Positions 44,200 to 55,374 are shown, counted from the first letter of the stretch. The stretch: DNA of 64,000 nucleotides from Acheta domesticus (GCA_031308135.1 JAHLJT010002630.1:103318071-103382070); one strand, 5' to 3'. Notes: generated by a model not told the origin, from the sequence alone. Program-made: numbers and translations.

Positions 44200-44760
44200 G
44201 GAATTTCCGGTGTGGGCGAGCCGCCATTACCCACACCGTGCCAGGGGCACTCCCAGGCAAGCGGCATGCAGCGGCAAGCAAAACATTCCGCCAGCGCCTC
44301 CAAGAAACGCTGCCGAATGCAAGCGAGTGGCCAATGTATCGGGCCCGGCGGACCCAGAGGGGGAGATGAAGGAAGACGGGAGGTGGACTCGAATTCGGAT
44401 TCGGCAGCGGTGAGGGCGAAGGCGAGGTGGCGAGCCGCCATTACCCCACAACCGTGCCAGGGGCGACTTCCAAGGCAAGTGGCAAGCAAAACATTCCGGC
44501 AGCGATCTCCAAGAAACGCTGCCGAATGCAAGCGAGGGGCCAATACAAACGGTCCTGGCGGACCCAGAGATGAAGGCAGACGTGGAGGCGGAGGCGGGCT
44601 CGAAATCGGATTCCGCAGCGGTGAGGGCGAAGGCGAGGTGGCAAGCCGCCATTACCCCACACCGTGTGAATGGGAGACTCCCAATGCAAGCGGCATGCAG
44701 AGGCAAGCAAAACATTCCAGCGATCTCCAAAAAGTGCTGCCGAATGCAAGCGAGGGGCCA
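44200..44760. repeat. GC-rich ~210-bp tandem repeat, three copies
   Basis: CTGCCGAATGCAAGCGA starts at 44310, 44519 and 44737, each preceded by CAAGCAAAACATTCC and followed by GGCCAAT. Intervals are 209 and 218 bases. The first copy is partial on its left. Frames up to 276 codons on both strands across this block come from the repetition. Confidence 0.85.
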
Positions 44761-44767
44761 ATATATA

Positions 44768-44814
<47 letters not shown>
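44761..44814. repeat. (AT)n microsatellite
   Basis: About 25 AT units directly after the last 210-bp unit. An expanded AT run can extrude as a hairpin. Confidence 0.92.
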
Positions 44815-44816
<2 letters not shown>

Positions 44817-44984
44817 ACCATTCGGAGGTGCTCCAAATGGTGGACCAAATTTAGTCTAGCTGCAATTAACGGACGACCACACATACACATACCTACGGAC
44901 TCACACACAGGTTACTGGAATACTGAATGCTGTGCAGAATATGTGTAAATGATGTACTGAATAGAGTATAGGAAAATTGTACAT

Positions 44985-45597
44985 GGTCTTTCAAATCTAT
45001 CTTTAAAAAATTGAATTTTGCAATTATCGAAAAATCAGAGTTTTTAAGGAACACGAGACCTACACCATTCTCTTAAACGTCTTTCACACGATCCATCAAC
45101 AAAAGTTAATCAAAAACGATGGAGCCATTTTTTTGAAAATTTGTAAAATGTCCCAGAGGCTTCGTATAGTGTACCCCCCCCCCCCACATTAAAATATATG
45201 ATTAAAATTCAAGGGTCCGCGACATCAGACAGACCGATTGGGGAATATCAAATTTAAAGAAAGTAGGCTGAACGGTTTAGCAGCTAGAGTTGTTCACAGA
45301 CGGACAGTCCGTCAGAGACAGACAGAGACGGACGGATGGACGGACGGAAGGACCGACAGACAGTCAGACGTTTTTCCATCATTCCCGTTTTCGGTATCAA
45401 GAACTCACAGAATGTGGATTCCGGCTACACCAATTGTTAGAAGATTTTTTTTTCTAAATTTAGCAACTGGATTTATCTACTTTGTCGTTACTAGAGCCCT
45501 GTAATAAGAGTTGTCTGCCGAAAATTTGCGTTTTTTCCATTTCGCAGCATTACGTAACTCTATCTCTTCTAGTAAGCGGTAGCAAGAAAGTAAAAAT
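44985..45597 (-). mobile_element. Repeat family A, copy 8 (5' part)
   Basis: Minus-strand copy with the GACG patch (45300-45370 on plus), AAATGGGAATGATGG and the terminal GAGAAAG/ACATAACT-type hairpin near 45550-45595. Only one module remains. A C13 run sits at 45174-45186. Confidence 0.65.
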
Positions 45598-45728
45598 GGG
45601 AAAAGGGGTCATTTCAAACAAGATAGCCAGAAGTATTCGGAAACCCCTGAAGCACATACTACCCGCACGGCACGAGCGTTTGGCGTGTAAGCTGATGAAA
45701 GTTCAGGAGAGTCAACAACTAATAGCCT

Positions 45729-46169
45729 GTCCGAGGTGAAGAATGAAGTACAGGGTTTTATAGACTTTTCCGGTAAATAAACTACCCCCCCAGCTTTAAG
45801 ATTTCAAAACTGTTTTAAATCCTCATTAACATTTTTTCCATAAGATTGATTACAATAGTAAAATATATCTCGAATACATTGTATATTTACCACAAACTCT
45901 GATGAATATCTTTAGGTGCTCAGAAAGTTCGCGTTCAGGTTGTTTACCTGTATTTATCCGCCTGTATTTAGTTGTGTTTTTGTTTTTCGAGATTTATAGT
46001 TTTAATCACGAAATTTAAAAGTGAATGCTTAACTAGCGACCTGCCCCATTCGGAGAATCGTCGTCGCCATCGAACCTGTAACTTTGATTCATACTATAGA
46101 GCAGAACGGCACCACGTTTGGCATCACTGTCCGTCATTGGAGTCCATACTTCATTCTTGAACCTCGGAC
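45729..46169. mobile_element. Terminal-inverted-repeat element, GTCCGAG family, copy 2
   Basis: GTCCGAGGTGAAGAATGAAG at the left and CTTCATTCTTGAACCTCGGAC at the right form the ends of a 441-base element. Its interior matches part of the element at 25124-26573 in opposite orientation. It is a short noncoding derivative. No target duplication was clear. Confidence 0.75.
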
Positions 46170-46270
46170 TCGCTGTACAGTCCGTGTTAAATTGTATATT
46201 TTAAAATTATTTTCCTCACTTGTTCAATGTATTTTTTGGATATTTAGTAGTGGTGAATAACTGTATATAT

Positions 46271-47270
46271 NNNNNNNNNNNNNNNNNNNNNNNNNNNNNN
46301 NNNNNNNNNNNNNNNNNNNNNNNNNNNNNNNNNNNNNNNNNNNNNNNNNNNNNNNNNNNNNNNNNNNNNNNNNNNNNNNNNNNNNNNNNNNNNNNNNNNN
46401 NNNNNNNNNNNNNNNNNNNNNNNNNNNNNNNNNNNNNNNNNNNNNNNNNNNNNNNNNNNNNNNNNNNNNNNNNNNNNNNNNNNNNNNNNNNNNNNNNNNN
46501 NNNNNNNNNNNNNNNNNNNNNNNNNNNNNNNNNNNNNNNNNNNNNNNNNNNNNNNNNNNNNNNNNNNNNNNNNNNNNNNNNNNNNNNNNNNNNNNNNNNN
46601 NNNNNNNNNNNNNNNNNNNNNNNNNNNNNNNNNNNNNNNNNNNNNNNNNNNNNNNNNNNNNNNNNNNNNNNNNNNNNNNNNNNNNNNNNNNNNNNNNNNN
46701 NNNNNNNNNNNNNNNNNNNNNNNNNNNNNNNNNNNNNNNNNNNNNNNNNNNNNNNNNNNNNNNNNNNNNNNNNNNNNNNNNNNNNNNNNNNNNNNNNNNN
46801 NNNNNNNNNNNNNNNNNNNNNNNNNNNNNNNNNNNNNNNNNNNNNNNNNNNNNNNNNNNNNNNNNNNNNNNNNNNNNNNNNNNNNNNNNNNNNNNNNNNN
46901 NNNNNNNNNNNNNNNNNNNNNNNNNNNNNNNNNNNNNNNNNNNNNNNNNNNNNNNNNNNNNNNNNNNNNNNNNNNNNNNNNNNNNNNNNNNNNNNNNNNN
47001 NNNNNNNNNNNNNNNNNNNNNNNNNNNNNNNNNNNNNNNNNNNNNNNNNNNNNNNNNNNNNNNNNNNNNNNNNNNNNNNNNNNNNNNNNNNNNNNNNNNN
47101 NNNNNNNNNNNNNNNNNNNNNNNNNNNNNNNNNNNNNNNNNNNNNNNNNNNNNNNNNNNNNNNNNNNNNNNNNNNNNNNNNNNNNNNNNNNNNNNNNNNN
47201 NNNNNNNNNNNNNNNNNNNNNNNNNNNNNNNNNNNNNNNNNNNNNNNNNNNNNNNNNNNNNNNNNNNNNN
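46271..47270. other. Assembly gap (1000 N)
   Basis: Exactly 1000 undetermined bases, a conventional scaffold-gap size. The frames spanning it on both strands are meaningless. The true distance and content are unknown. The right flank is a broken family A copy. Confidence 0.99.
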
Positions 47271-48115
47271 TTAATGAGACATCATTTAAAGCGCATGTAC
47301 TCGTAAATGCAGTAATGTGACACACATCACTGCTAATGTAAATATTAACGACGTGAGTGCGTAGGCAACAACATTACATTTACTATGTAATTTTTGAAAA
47401 AATCAAAGAAAACGAAAAATGAAAATTGTCATATTAAATAGTGCAATAAGAACTATCATCACGAAAAGTTGAAGAAGAAATTTGGAGCCTTTTTTTGAGA
47501 AAATGACGATTGCAAGTTTCTGAAAATGAAAATTTTTGAGCTCGTTTTCATAGAGAGCTATTGCGTTTTCAGGAAACTTTATTAGACAGCATTTAAAGCA
47601 CATATAGTCAAAAATGCAATAATATAAACAAATTGCCGCTAATGTAACTATTAACGACGAAAAACATTTTAATTTTTGTAATTTTTGAACGAAAAAGAAT
47701 ATAGCAATATGGTGTGTATGTCATCTAGTATGCAATTCGCACTATTCCTTCCACAAGTATAAAGTAAAAATCGGACCTATGGCACCGTTACATGTATATT
47801 TTACTCCATTCTTACAAGAAATTTAAAGAAAAAATTTAGAGCCGTTTTTGAGAAAAGTTTGAAAATTTTACCAAGGCCTACATGTAAAGTACATCCAAAT
47901 TTTTAAGAATGTTTTTCAAAATCTCAAAGCTTCGACTCGAGCCAGATGGACAGGGTAGTAGAATAAATACTGTCTACGCATGGCTTAGGTGCTAGAGGTG
48001 TTTACGGACGAACGGACGGACGAACAGACGGACGGACGGTCGGATGGAAGGATGGACGGACCGACGGACGGACGGGAGGACGGACGTTGGTTAAAATTCC
48101 CTTCTGACGGAGGTT
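47271..48115 (-). mobile_element. Repeat family A, copy 9, cut by the gap
   Basis: Starts at the gap edge in mid-element. Modules are seen near 47480 and 47830, followed by the GACG patch at 48003-48090. Its 3' part is hidden in the gap or missing. Confidence 0.7.
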
Positions 48116-48360
48116 ACTGCCCTTTCCAAGGACGACGGAGCACAACGAGAATTTACTGAGTGAGATTTCCCTCAGCAGCCAGCGAGCGCCAGCCACTGCG
48201 AATGAGCCCGCCGCCGCCATTTTCTCGGAGAGCGGTTGGGCCGGTCGCCAGCAGCGCGCGCGCAAATCGTGTTAGCGGCAGGCAAATGTTTGGGCGGGCG
48301 CGGATGGGCCGCTGATTGCGTTGCGGGCGCACAAAGGAAGAGGGCGCGCGAAATGGGCTG
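48116..48360. other. CpG-containing lead-in to the C-rich array
   Basis: Mixed GC-rich sequence without a recognisable domain. Frames here are shared with the repeat artefacts downstream. Confidence 0.4.
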
Positions 48361-48675
48361 GCGCAGCTGCCGCCCCCCTCTGCCCGTCCCTGCCGCCCGC
48401 CCGCCCAACCTGACGCCCACCCACCACACCCATCCCGCCCGCCCTCCCGCCCACCCCGCCCGCCCTCCCGCCCACCCCGCCCGCCCGCCCAACCTGACGC
48501 CCACCCACCCACCCACCCCACCCCGCCCGCCCTCCCGCCCGCCCTCCCCGCCCGCCCTCCCGCCCCACCCCGCCCGCCCTCCCGCCCACCCCGCCGGCCC
48601 TCCCGCCCACCCCGCCGCCCGCCGCCCGTCGCCCGCCCCCCCGCCGCCAGCCCGCTCCCCGCCCCCGCCACCCGC
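48361..48675. repeat. C-rich array (CCCGCCCTCCCGCCCACC)n
   Basis: About 300 bases made of CCCGCC, CTCCCGCCC and CACCCACC units with a larger unit AACCTGACGCCCACCCAC present twice (about 48409 and 48490). The G-rich complement has quadruplex potential. The Pro/Ala/His frames are artefacts. Confidence 0.92.
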
Positions 48676-48682
48676 TACTGTG

Positions 48683-48780
48683 TCCTGATGAAGGTCGCAG
48701 AACTATGCCCTGATGAAGGCGGCCGAAACGTTGGCACCTGTGCTTTGGATGCGGCGTCTCCCGGATAGCCAAGTAAGTAA
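48683..48780 (+). other. Hammerhead-like Penelope terminal relic
   Basis: CCTGATGAAGG near 48684 is followed by a second, fuller CCTGATGAAGGCGGCCGAAA and CGTTGGCACC. CTGATGA and GAAAC are the invariant core blocks of hammerhead ribozymes. The intervening GGCGGCC is too short for a normal helix II, so activity is doubtful. Such motifs mark the terminal repeats of Penelope-like elements. The following GGCGTCTCCCGGATAGCCAA looks like part of the same relic. It leads straight into the 69-bp minisatellite. Confidence 0.45.
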
Positions 48781-48781
48781 A

Positions 48782-51751
48782 GAAGCTGCAAACTCCATGA
48801 GGCGGAGCAAGGCAGAAGTGCGGGCGAGAGCGACTGTACAGACAGAGAAAGAAGCTGGAAGCTCTGGGAGGCGGAGCATAGCAGAAGTGCGGGCGAGAGA
48901 GTCTGTACAGACAGAGAAAGAAGCTGGAAGCTCTGGGAGGCGGAACATGGCAGAAGTGCGGGCGAGAGCGACTGTACAGACAGAGAAAGAAGCTGGAAGC
49001 TCTGGGAGGCGGAGCATAGCAGAAGTGCGGGCGAGAGCGACTGTACAGACAGAGAAAGAAGCTCGAAGCTCTGGGAGGCGGAGCATAGCAGAAGTGCGGG
49101 CGAGAGCGTCTGTACAGACAGAGAAAGAAGCTGAAAGCTCTGGGAGGCGGAGCAAGGCAGAAGTGCGGGCGAGAGCGACTGTACAGACAGAGAAAGAAGC
49201 TGGAAGCTCTGGGAGGCGGAGCATAGCAGAAGTGCGGGCGAGGAGCGTCTGTACAGACAGAGAAAGAAGCTGGAAGCTCTGGGAGGCGGAACATGGCAGA
49301 AGTGCGGGCGAGAGCGACTGTACAGACAGAGAAAGAAGCTGGAAGCTCTGGGAGGCGGAGCATAGCAGAAGTGCGGGCGAGAGCGTCTGTACAGACAGAG
49401 AAAGAAGCTGGAAGCTCTGGGAGGCGGAGCATAGCAGAAGTGCGGGCGAGAGCGTCTGTACAGACAGAGAAGAAGCTGGAAGCTCTGGGAGGCGGAACAT
49501 GGCAGAAGTGCGGGCGAGAGCGACTGTACAGACAGAGAAAGAAGCTGGAAGCTCTGGGAGGCGGAGCATAGCAGAAGTGCGGGCGAGAGCGTCTGTACAG
49601 ACAGAGAAAGAAGCTGAAAGCTCTGGAGGCGGAGCAAGGCAGAAGTGCGGGCGAGAGCGACTGTACAGACAGAGAAAGAAGCTGGAAGCTCTGGGAGGCG
49701 GAGCATAGCAGAAGTGCGGGCGAGAGCGTCTGTACAGACAGAGAAAGAAGCTGGAAGCTCTGGGAGGCGGAACATGGCAGAAGTGCGGGCGAGAGCGACT
49801 GTACAGACAGAGAAAGAAGCTGGAAGCTCTGGGAGGCGGAGCATAGCAGAAGTGCGGGCGAGAGCGTCTGTACAGACAGAGAAAGAAGCTGAAAGCTCTG
49901 GGAGGCGGAGCAAGGCAGAAGTGCGGGCGAGAGCGACTGTACAGACAGAGAAAGAAGCTGGAAGCTCTGGGAGGCGGAGCATAGCAGAAGTGCGGGCGAG
50001 AGCGTCTGTACAGACAGAGAAAGAAGCTGGAAGCTCTGGGAGGCGGAGCAAGGCAGAAGTGCGGGCGAGAGCGACTGTACAGACAGAGAAAGAAGCTGGA
50101 AGCTCTGGGAGGCGGAGCATAGCAGAAGTGCGGGCGAGAGCGTCTGTACAGACAGAGAAAGAAGCTGGAAGCTCTGGGAGGCGGAACATGGCAGAAGTGC
50201 GGGCGAGAGCGACTGTACAGACAGAGAAAGAAAGCTGGAAGCTCTGGGAGGCGGAGCATAGCAGAAGTGCGGGCGAGAGCGTCTGTACAGACAGAGAAAG
50301 AAGCTGGAAGCTCTGGGAGGCGGAACATGGCAGAAGTGCGGGCGAGAGCGTCTGTACAGACAGAGAAAGAAGCTGGAAGCTCTGGGAGGCGGAACATGGC
50401 AGAAGTGCGGGCGAGAGCGTCTGTACAGACAGAGAAAGAAGCTGGAAGCTCTGGGAGGCGGAGCATAGCAGAAGTGCGGGCGAGAGCGTCTGTACAGACA
50501 GAGAAAGAAGCTGGAAGCTCTGGGAGGAGGAACATGGCAGAAGTGCGAGCGAGAGCGTCTGTACAGACAGAGAAAGAAGCTGGAAGCTCTGGGAGGCGGA
50601 ACATGGCAGAAGTGCGGGCGAGAGCGTCGTACAGACAGAGAAGGAAGCTGGAAGCTCTGGGAGGCGGAGCAAGGCAGAAGTGCTGGCGAGAGCGACTGTA
50701 CAGACAGAGAAAGAAGCTGGAAGCTCTGGGAGGCGGAGCATAGCAGAAGTGCGGGCGAGAGCGTCTGTACAGACAGAGAAAGAAGCTGAAAGCTCTGGGA
50801 GGCGGAGCAAGGCAGAAGTGCGGGCGAGAGCGACTGTACAGACAGAGAAAGAAGCTGGAAGCTCTGGGAGGCGGAGCATAGCAGAAGTGCGGGCGAGAGC
50901 GTCTGTACAGACAGAGAAAGAAGCTGGAAGCTCTGGGAGGCGGAACATGGCAGAAGTGCGGGCGAGAGCGACTGTACAGACAGAGAAAGAAGCTGGAAGC
51001 TTTGGGAGGCGGAGCATAGCAGAAGTGCGGGCGAGAGCGTCTGTACAGACAGAGAAAGAAGCTGGAAGCTCTGGGAGGCGGAACATGGCAGAAGTGCGGG
51101 CGAGAGCGTCTGTACAGACAGAGAAAGAAGCTGGAAGCTCTGGGAGGCGGAACATGGCAGAAGTGCGGGCGAGAGCGTCTGTACAGACAGAGAAAGAAGC
51201 TGGAAGCTCTGGGAGGCGGAGCATAGCAGAAGTGCGGGCGAGAGCGTCTGTACAGACAGAGAAAGAAGCTGGAAGCTCTGGGAGGCGGAACATGGCAGAA
51301 GTGCGAGCGAGAGCGTCTGTACAGACAGAGAAAGAAGCTGGAAGCTCTGGGAGGCGGAACATGGCAGAAGTGCGGGCGAGAGCGTCGTACAGACAGAGAA
51401 GGAAGCTGGAAGCTCTGGGAGGCGGAGCAAGGCAGAAGTGCTGGCGAGAGCGACTGTACAGACAGAGAAAGAAGCTGGAAGCTCTGGGAGGCGGAGCATA
51501 GCAGAAGTGCGGGCGAGAGCGTCTGTACAGACAGAGAAAGAAGCTGGAAGCTCTGGGAGGCGGAACATGGCAGAAGTGCGGGCGAGAGCGACTGTACAGA
51601 CAGAGAAAGAAGCTGGAAGCTCTGGGAGGCGGAGCAAGGCAGAAGTGCGGGCAAGAGCGACTGTACAGACAGAGAAAGAAGCTGGAAGCTCTGGGAGGCG
51701 GAGCATAGCAGAAGTGCGGGCGAGAGCGTCTGTGCGGACAGAGAAAGAAGC
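48782..51751. repeat. 69-bp minisatellite, about 43 units, with 11-unit higher-order duplication
   Basis: The unit runs GCAGAAGTGCGGGCGAGAGC, GACTGTACAGACAGAGAAAG, AAGCTGGAAGCTCTGGGAGG, CGGAGCATA. Variable sites are GACT or GTCT after GAGC, and AGCATA, AGCAAG or AACATG at the end. Because 69 is divisible by three and the unit lacks stops in most frames, several frames stay open for hundreds of codons (for example 1144, 983 and 895 on minus, 618 on plus). They encode 23-residue repeats such as AEVRARATVQTEKEAGSSGR. Single-base slips shift the frame several times, which argues against protein selection. Two private changes, GTGCGAGCGAG and AGCGTCGTACAG, each recur exactly 758 bases apart (50543/51301 and 50623/51381), showing a block duplication of 11 units. 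Confidence 0.95.
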
Positions 51752-51897
51752 TGGAAGAGACTGAGGACGGACGGACTGTGCGCGTGCGAAAGTGTGGGCG
51801 GGGCGGAAGCGAGGAAAAGGGCCAGAGCGGGCGGGGGAGGGAGTGGGAGGAAGGCGGGAGCGGGGCGAGAACGCTATCGATTTCGAAAGTCAGAGTG
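51752..51897. other. G-rich flank of the minisatellite
   Basis: GACGGACGGACTG, then GGGCGGGGGAGGGAGTGGGA. No coding signal. Confidence 0.5.
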
Positions 51898-52125
51898 CTA
51901 TAGTGCGATTTTTGTTACTTTGCCCCTCAAGGCTCGTCTTCACGATGGAATAAGTCATGGTATTCAGTCGGGCCGCCAGGTATCGCATGATCGCGACCGT
52001 ATCAAGCAGTGCTCATGATCATACGACTTCTAGCGGCACGAACGAGAAAAACGCGAAATGCTGTGTGATATTCCATTGTGGCCATAGGGGCTTGGAGAGG
52101 TAGCTATGTAAAAATGTCACTATAT
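51898..52125. mobile_element. Foldback MITE family B, copy 3
   Basis: Outer ends CTATAGTGCGATTTTTGTTA and TATGTAAAAATGTCACTATA are inverted repeats. The core (GATGGAATAAGTCATGG; TCGCATGATCGCGACCGTAT; GCGAAATGCTGTGTGATATTCC) is as in other copies. It shares its last seven bases (CACTATA) with the next copy. Confidence 0.85.
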
Positions 52126-52345
52126 GACTTTGCCCCTCGTGGCCCGTCTTCACGGTGGAATACGTCAGGTGTTTCGCGTCTTTCTCAGTCGTGCCGCTAG
52201 ATATCGCATGATCGCGACCGTATCAAGCAATGCTTGCGACCATGCGACTTCTAGGGGCACGAGCGAGAAAGACGCGAAATGCCATGTTAAATTCCATCAT
52301 GGCCATAGAGGCGCGAGGGACAGAGTTATAAAAATTGCACTATAG
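52119..52345. mobile_element. Foldback MITE family B, copy 4
   Basis: Starts CACTATATGACTTTGCCCC and ends AAAAATTGCACTATAG. The core has TTTCGCGTCTTTCTCAGTCG and GAGCGAGAAAGACGCGAAAT as long complementary arms. It directly adjoins copy 3 in tandem, a possible result of insertion into a TA at the end of the older copy. Confidence 0.85.
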
Positions 52346-52562
52346 CGCGAGCGAGCGCGTAGACACGGTAGACACGTACGCGTAGACCAGACACGCGTAA
52401 GCGTAGACACGGTAGACAAAGCGGGGGTATAGAAGTTCGCGGAAGCTGGGGTGGACGTGAGGGGAGACGCAAGCGGAGGTGAAGCGGGGAAGGAGAACGA
52501 GCCAAGGATTGGGTGGCAGTGGGGATCAGTTGTTGGCGGGAGCGGAGCGAGGCGGGCAAGGG
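52346..52562. other. Short tandem GTAGACACG-type repeat and G-rich flank
   Basis: ACGCGTAGACACGGTAGACA-type motifs recur at 52355-52420, then G-rich sequence. No gene seen. Confidence 0.5.
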
Positions 52563-52985
52563 GAGAGCGTGCCGCTAATGTCACTAGTCCCATAAGTGTG
52601 TTGCATTGTATATATCGCGTGAGGCGAGTCGGTGATATTTCCGTCCAGCTACGACCTACACCTCTGCTTGGGGGATTTTTCTGCAACCTGGTCTCTGGCA
52701 CCAGAGACACATCTCCCCAGGCACAAACTCAAAGCTAGCGATTGTTTGTCTGATAGTGTCTGATATGTCCCGGCATGCCTCTTAGTGCAGCACTCGTAAG
52801 GGTATGTGTGTGCAAGAAAGGGGTGAGAATAGGGTAAGGAAGAGGAAGGAAAGATCGCGGGCTATCCGTGATCCGTTTGTTACAGTAATACCCGACATTG
52901 GCCGGGTATTGACCGAAAAAACACGGAAAACTACGGATCAGAGCAGCCGGTCGCTAGAATTCTTCTCCAGACCCCTCTATCGCCT
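52563..52985 (-). mobile_element. Diverged type 1 SINE fragment
   Basis: ACTAGTCCCATAAGTGTGTTGC, then GGAAAGATCGCGGGCTATCCG, then GGATCAGAGCAGCCGGTCGC follow the order of the SINE on the minus strand but with heavy divergence. The tRNA head is missing at the right. Confidence 0.65.
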
Positions 52986-53565
52986 TTCACCTCTCCCTGC
53001 TGCGCACAACCACCGGTTTTCATTCCGTCCCCATGTCGACCCCATACCCAACTCTCTCTCACCCCTTCCCATCCCTATTGTCAATCTGCCCTCCGAACCT
53101 CCCCTTTTCGTTCAATTCCCCCCTTCCAGTAGCCCTGGAGAGGTGGGAATTTATTCAAGTAAGGGGCACACATTTCTTTCTTCAGCTTGTGAAGATGGTG
53201 GAGGGCGGTATCTTAAATAGACTACTTAAAACTAACTTATGTCTAACTTAAAACTATACAGCGCACAGTTTTGGGCAATGCCTAGTTTATTTACAAAATT
53301 TTTAATATTGGTAGTTTCTTTCCAGTTCGTTTGAGTGTTCATTTTTGATTCGATATTTTTATATTGTCATGCACGCTCTCATTCGTTCTTATTACTCTAT
53401 ACATACGACTCATTCGCTCACTCATTCATTCGCACATTCATACACACCAAACCTACCCTTAATCCCTCTTCCACCCCTAGCACCACCGCACCCGCCGCCG
53501 TTTAGCTTGAATGGTCTCCTGCTTCTGTCGTCCCTCCAGTATCTGTCTCTTCACCCACGCGCTGC
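52986..53565. other. No gene seen
   Basis: C-rich then AT-rich sequence with short frames of no recognisable type. Confidence 0.4.
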
Positions 53566-53808
53566 CCCCGAATCTGCTTCACATGCAAGAACAATTTTCT
53601 ATGTAAATGTTGTTCCGTATCTCATTAAATTTTGCACAACCCCAATAACTACTTCAAAAAAGACAGAAAAAATTACATCAGAATTAAGCCCCCGAATCTG
53701 CTTCACATACAAGAACAATTTTCTATTGAAATGTTGTTCCGTACCTCATTAAATTTTGGACAACCTCAATAAATACTTCAAAAATGACAGAAAAAATTAC
53801 ATCAGAAT
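53566..53808. repeat. 124-bp direct tandem duplication
   Basis: Two adjacent copies begin CCCCGAATCTGCTTCACAT at 53566 and 53690 and both end with AAAAAATTACATCAGAAT. They differ at a handful of sites. Confidence 0.9.
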
Positions 53809-54600
53809 GAAGACTGAGAGGGCCAAAGACTGGAAGGAGAAAACATTCACGATAGGAAATAAACGTTTGGTAGATTAGCATGTACTCGTGACGACAGACT
53901 TTTCATCCTTCTGGAGGTTTCCTCAGTTGTAACTTACGGTCAATTTTCTGCCGTTTTGATGTGATGAAGAGACCTTTTGGGATTAACGCCAGAATTCGAA
54001 AGGTTAGGTATTGGTATTCACCGGTAGAATGTAGGTATTGTAATGACTTAAGGGCCTTCGGCATAGACTCAAAGTTAACAAGTAATGTAGTTACTTACAA
54101 ACAATTAATAGTTACCTATTAATAAAAAAAATCTTCGTACCATCAGATGTTCATAGCATTTACGATAAACGATCAATAATTTAAATGTGCATATATTTGA
54201 GAATGTTGTTACTGGTGATAATTCAATAATGTACACGACGAATTGTAAAAACGTTTGACACTGAAGTCAAATAAAAATCACAGTTAAGGATTTCTGCTCG
54301 AAAATATTTGTTTTTTACTTATTAAAAAATTGTTATTAATTCATGAAAATGGGCTAGCCGAAAAAAGCATTTTTACTTCGTTTCTAGGAAAGTTCTAAAA
54401 CCTTCGAGCTGAGAGTTCTGTGTCCTTGCAACGTTGTCTTTGCAAGATGCTTCAGGTCGTCTTCCAGAGCCCGGGGCTCCTTTGTTTCTCATTAAGCTAA
54501 TGGCCGCCTCTCTGCTCCTGGCGAGGAAGCGAAAGGAGGAGAAGCAGGAGACACTCGTACATTCGTATAAAGAAGATGCGGTCCGGACCAACCTGCTCAG
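53809..54600. other. No gene seen
   Basis: AT-rich. The GC-richer stretch at 54410-54590 has an open frame on both strands (54373-54591 minus, 54434-54652 plus) running into the SINE, without a known motif. Confidence 0.4.
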
Positions 54601-55150
54601 ACCGGGAGAGATGGCTCAGTGCATCAACCTGATGTCACTGCAGTCCCTCTGACCGGAAGGTTCTAGGTTCTACTCCCGACGGCGGCAGGATTTTCGACAC
54701 TAGCTTGTCAGCTTGGTCGAATTCAGTCGCTGTCTAAAGGAGAATTCTAGCAGCCGGGTGCTCTGATCGATAGTTTTCCGTGGTTTTTCCGATCAACACC
54801 AGGCGAATGCCGGAGCAGTACCCTAAAAATCGGGCCACGGACCGCGCGCGATCTTTCCTTCCTTATCCTATCCTCTCCCTCTTACACACTACTTACACTA
54901 ACATGCACTACACTACCACACATGCCGGGAGACCAGTCGGGAGCTTAGAGCTTGTCCCTGCTGGGGCGGTGCCCCGCTGGTAGGAGATAACTGGTTGAGG
55001 GGAAAACCCCGCTAGTCGACGGTAGGTCGGCGCAAATCTCGCCATCCAGCAGGGAAAGATCATCGCCACCTCCCGAGGAAGAAACACGCACTACACTTAC
55101 GGGACTAATGACCTGAGCTGTTGACGCGCCCGGAAACACGAATCAATCAA
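54601..55150 (+). mobile_element. Full-length type 1 SINE
   Basis: Head GAGATGGCTCAGTGCATCAAC (A box) and GGTTCTAGGTTCTACTCCC (B box region), body, then tail AATCAATCAA. The flanks ACCAACCTGCTCAG (54587-54600) and ACCAATCTGTTCAG (55151-55164) form a 14-bp target duplication with two mismatches. It has the same 550-base length as the copy at 4388. Confidence 0.9.
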
Positions 55151-55164
55151 ACCAATCTGTTCAG

Positions 55165-55374
55165 GTGGCTCAGGGCATCTGATGCTCCTCTGATCAGGGT
55201 GTCGAGTACCTGAGAGTTAATAAAAACGGAGGCACAGATTCCATTTTCGAAAGAAGGATAATTTTTTTTCGCCCTGCCACCTACAGAATCACGTCTTCTC
55301 GGGTGCAATGCGACGACCTCGCCGATCTGGTTCCGCCAGCGCCACCTTTGTCTCCAACCCCCCCCCCATGCCCC
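55165..55374. other. Short unassigned stretch between SINEs
   Basis: GTGGCTCAGGGCATCTGATGC resembles a SINE head but soon diverges. A C-rich run of nine C lies near 55360. The minus-strand frame at 55147-55380 is unassigned. Confidence 0.35.

Noticed and set aside
44029..44859. 276-codon plus-strand frame
   Set aside because: It spans three tandem 210-bp units and runs into an AT microsatellite. No domain.
46216..47325. Frames of 366-369 codons
   Set aside because: They consist almost entirely of undetermined bases of the assembly gap.
48272..51706. Very long reading frames (up to 1144 codons) on both strands
   Set aside because: They follow from a 69-base unit divisible by three and lacking stops. 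All frames are open in parallel, and single-base slips shift the frames between units, so no frame is selected.
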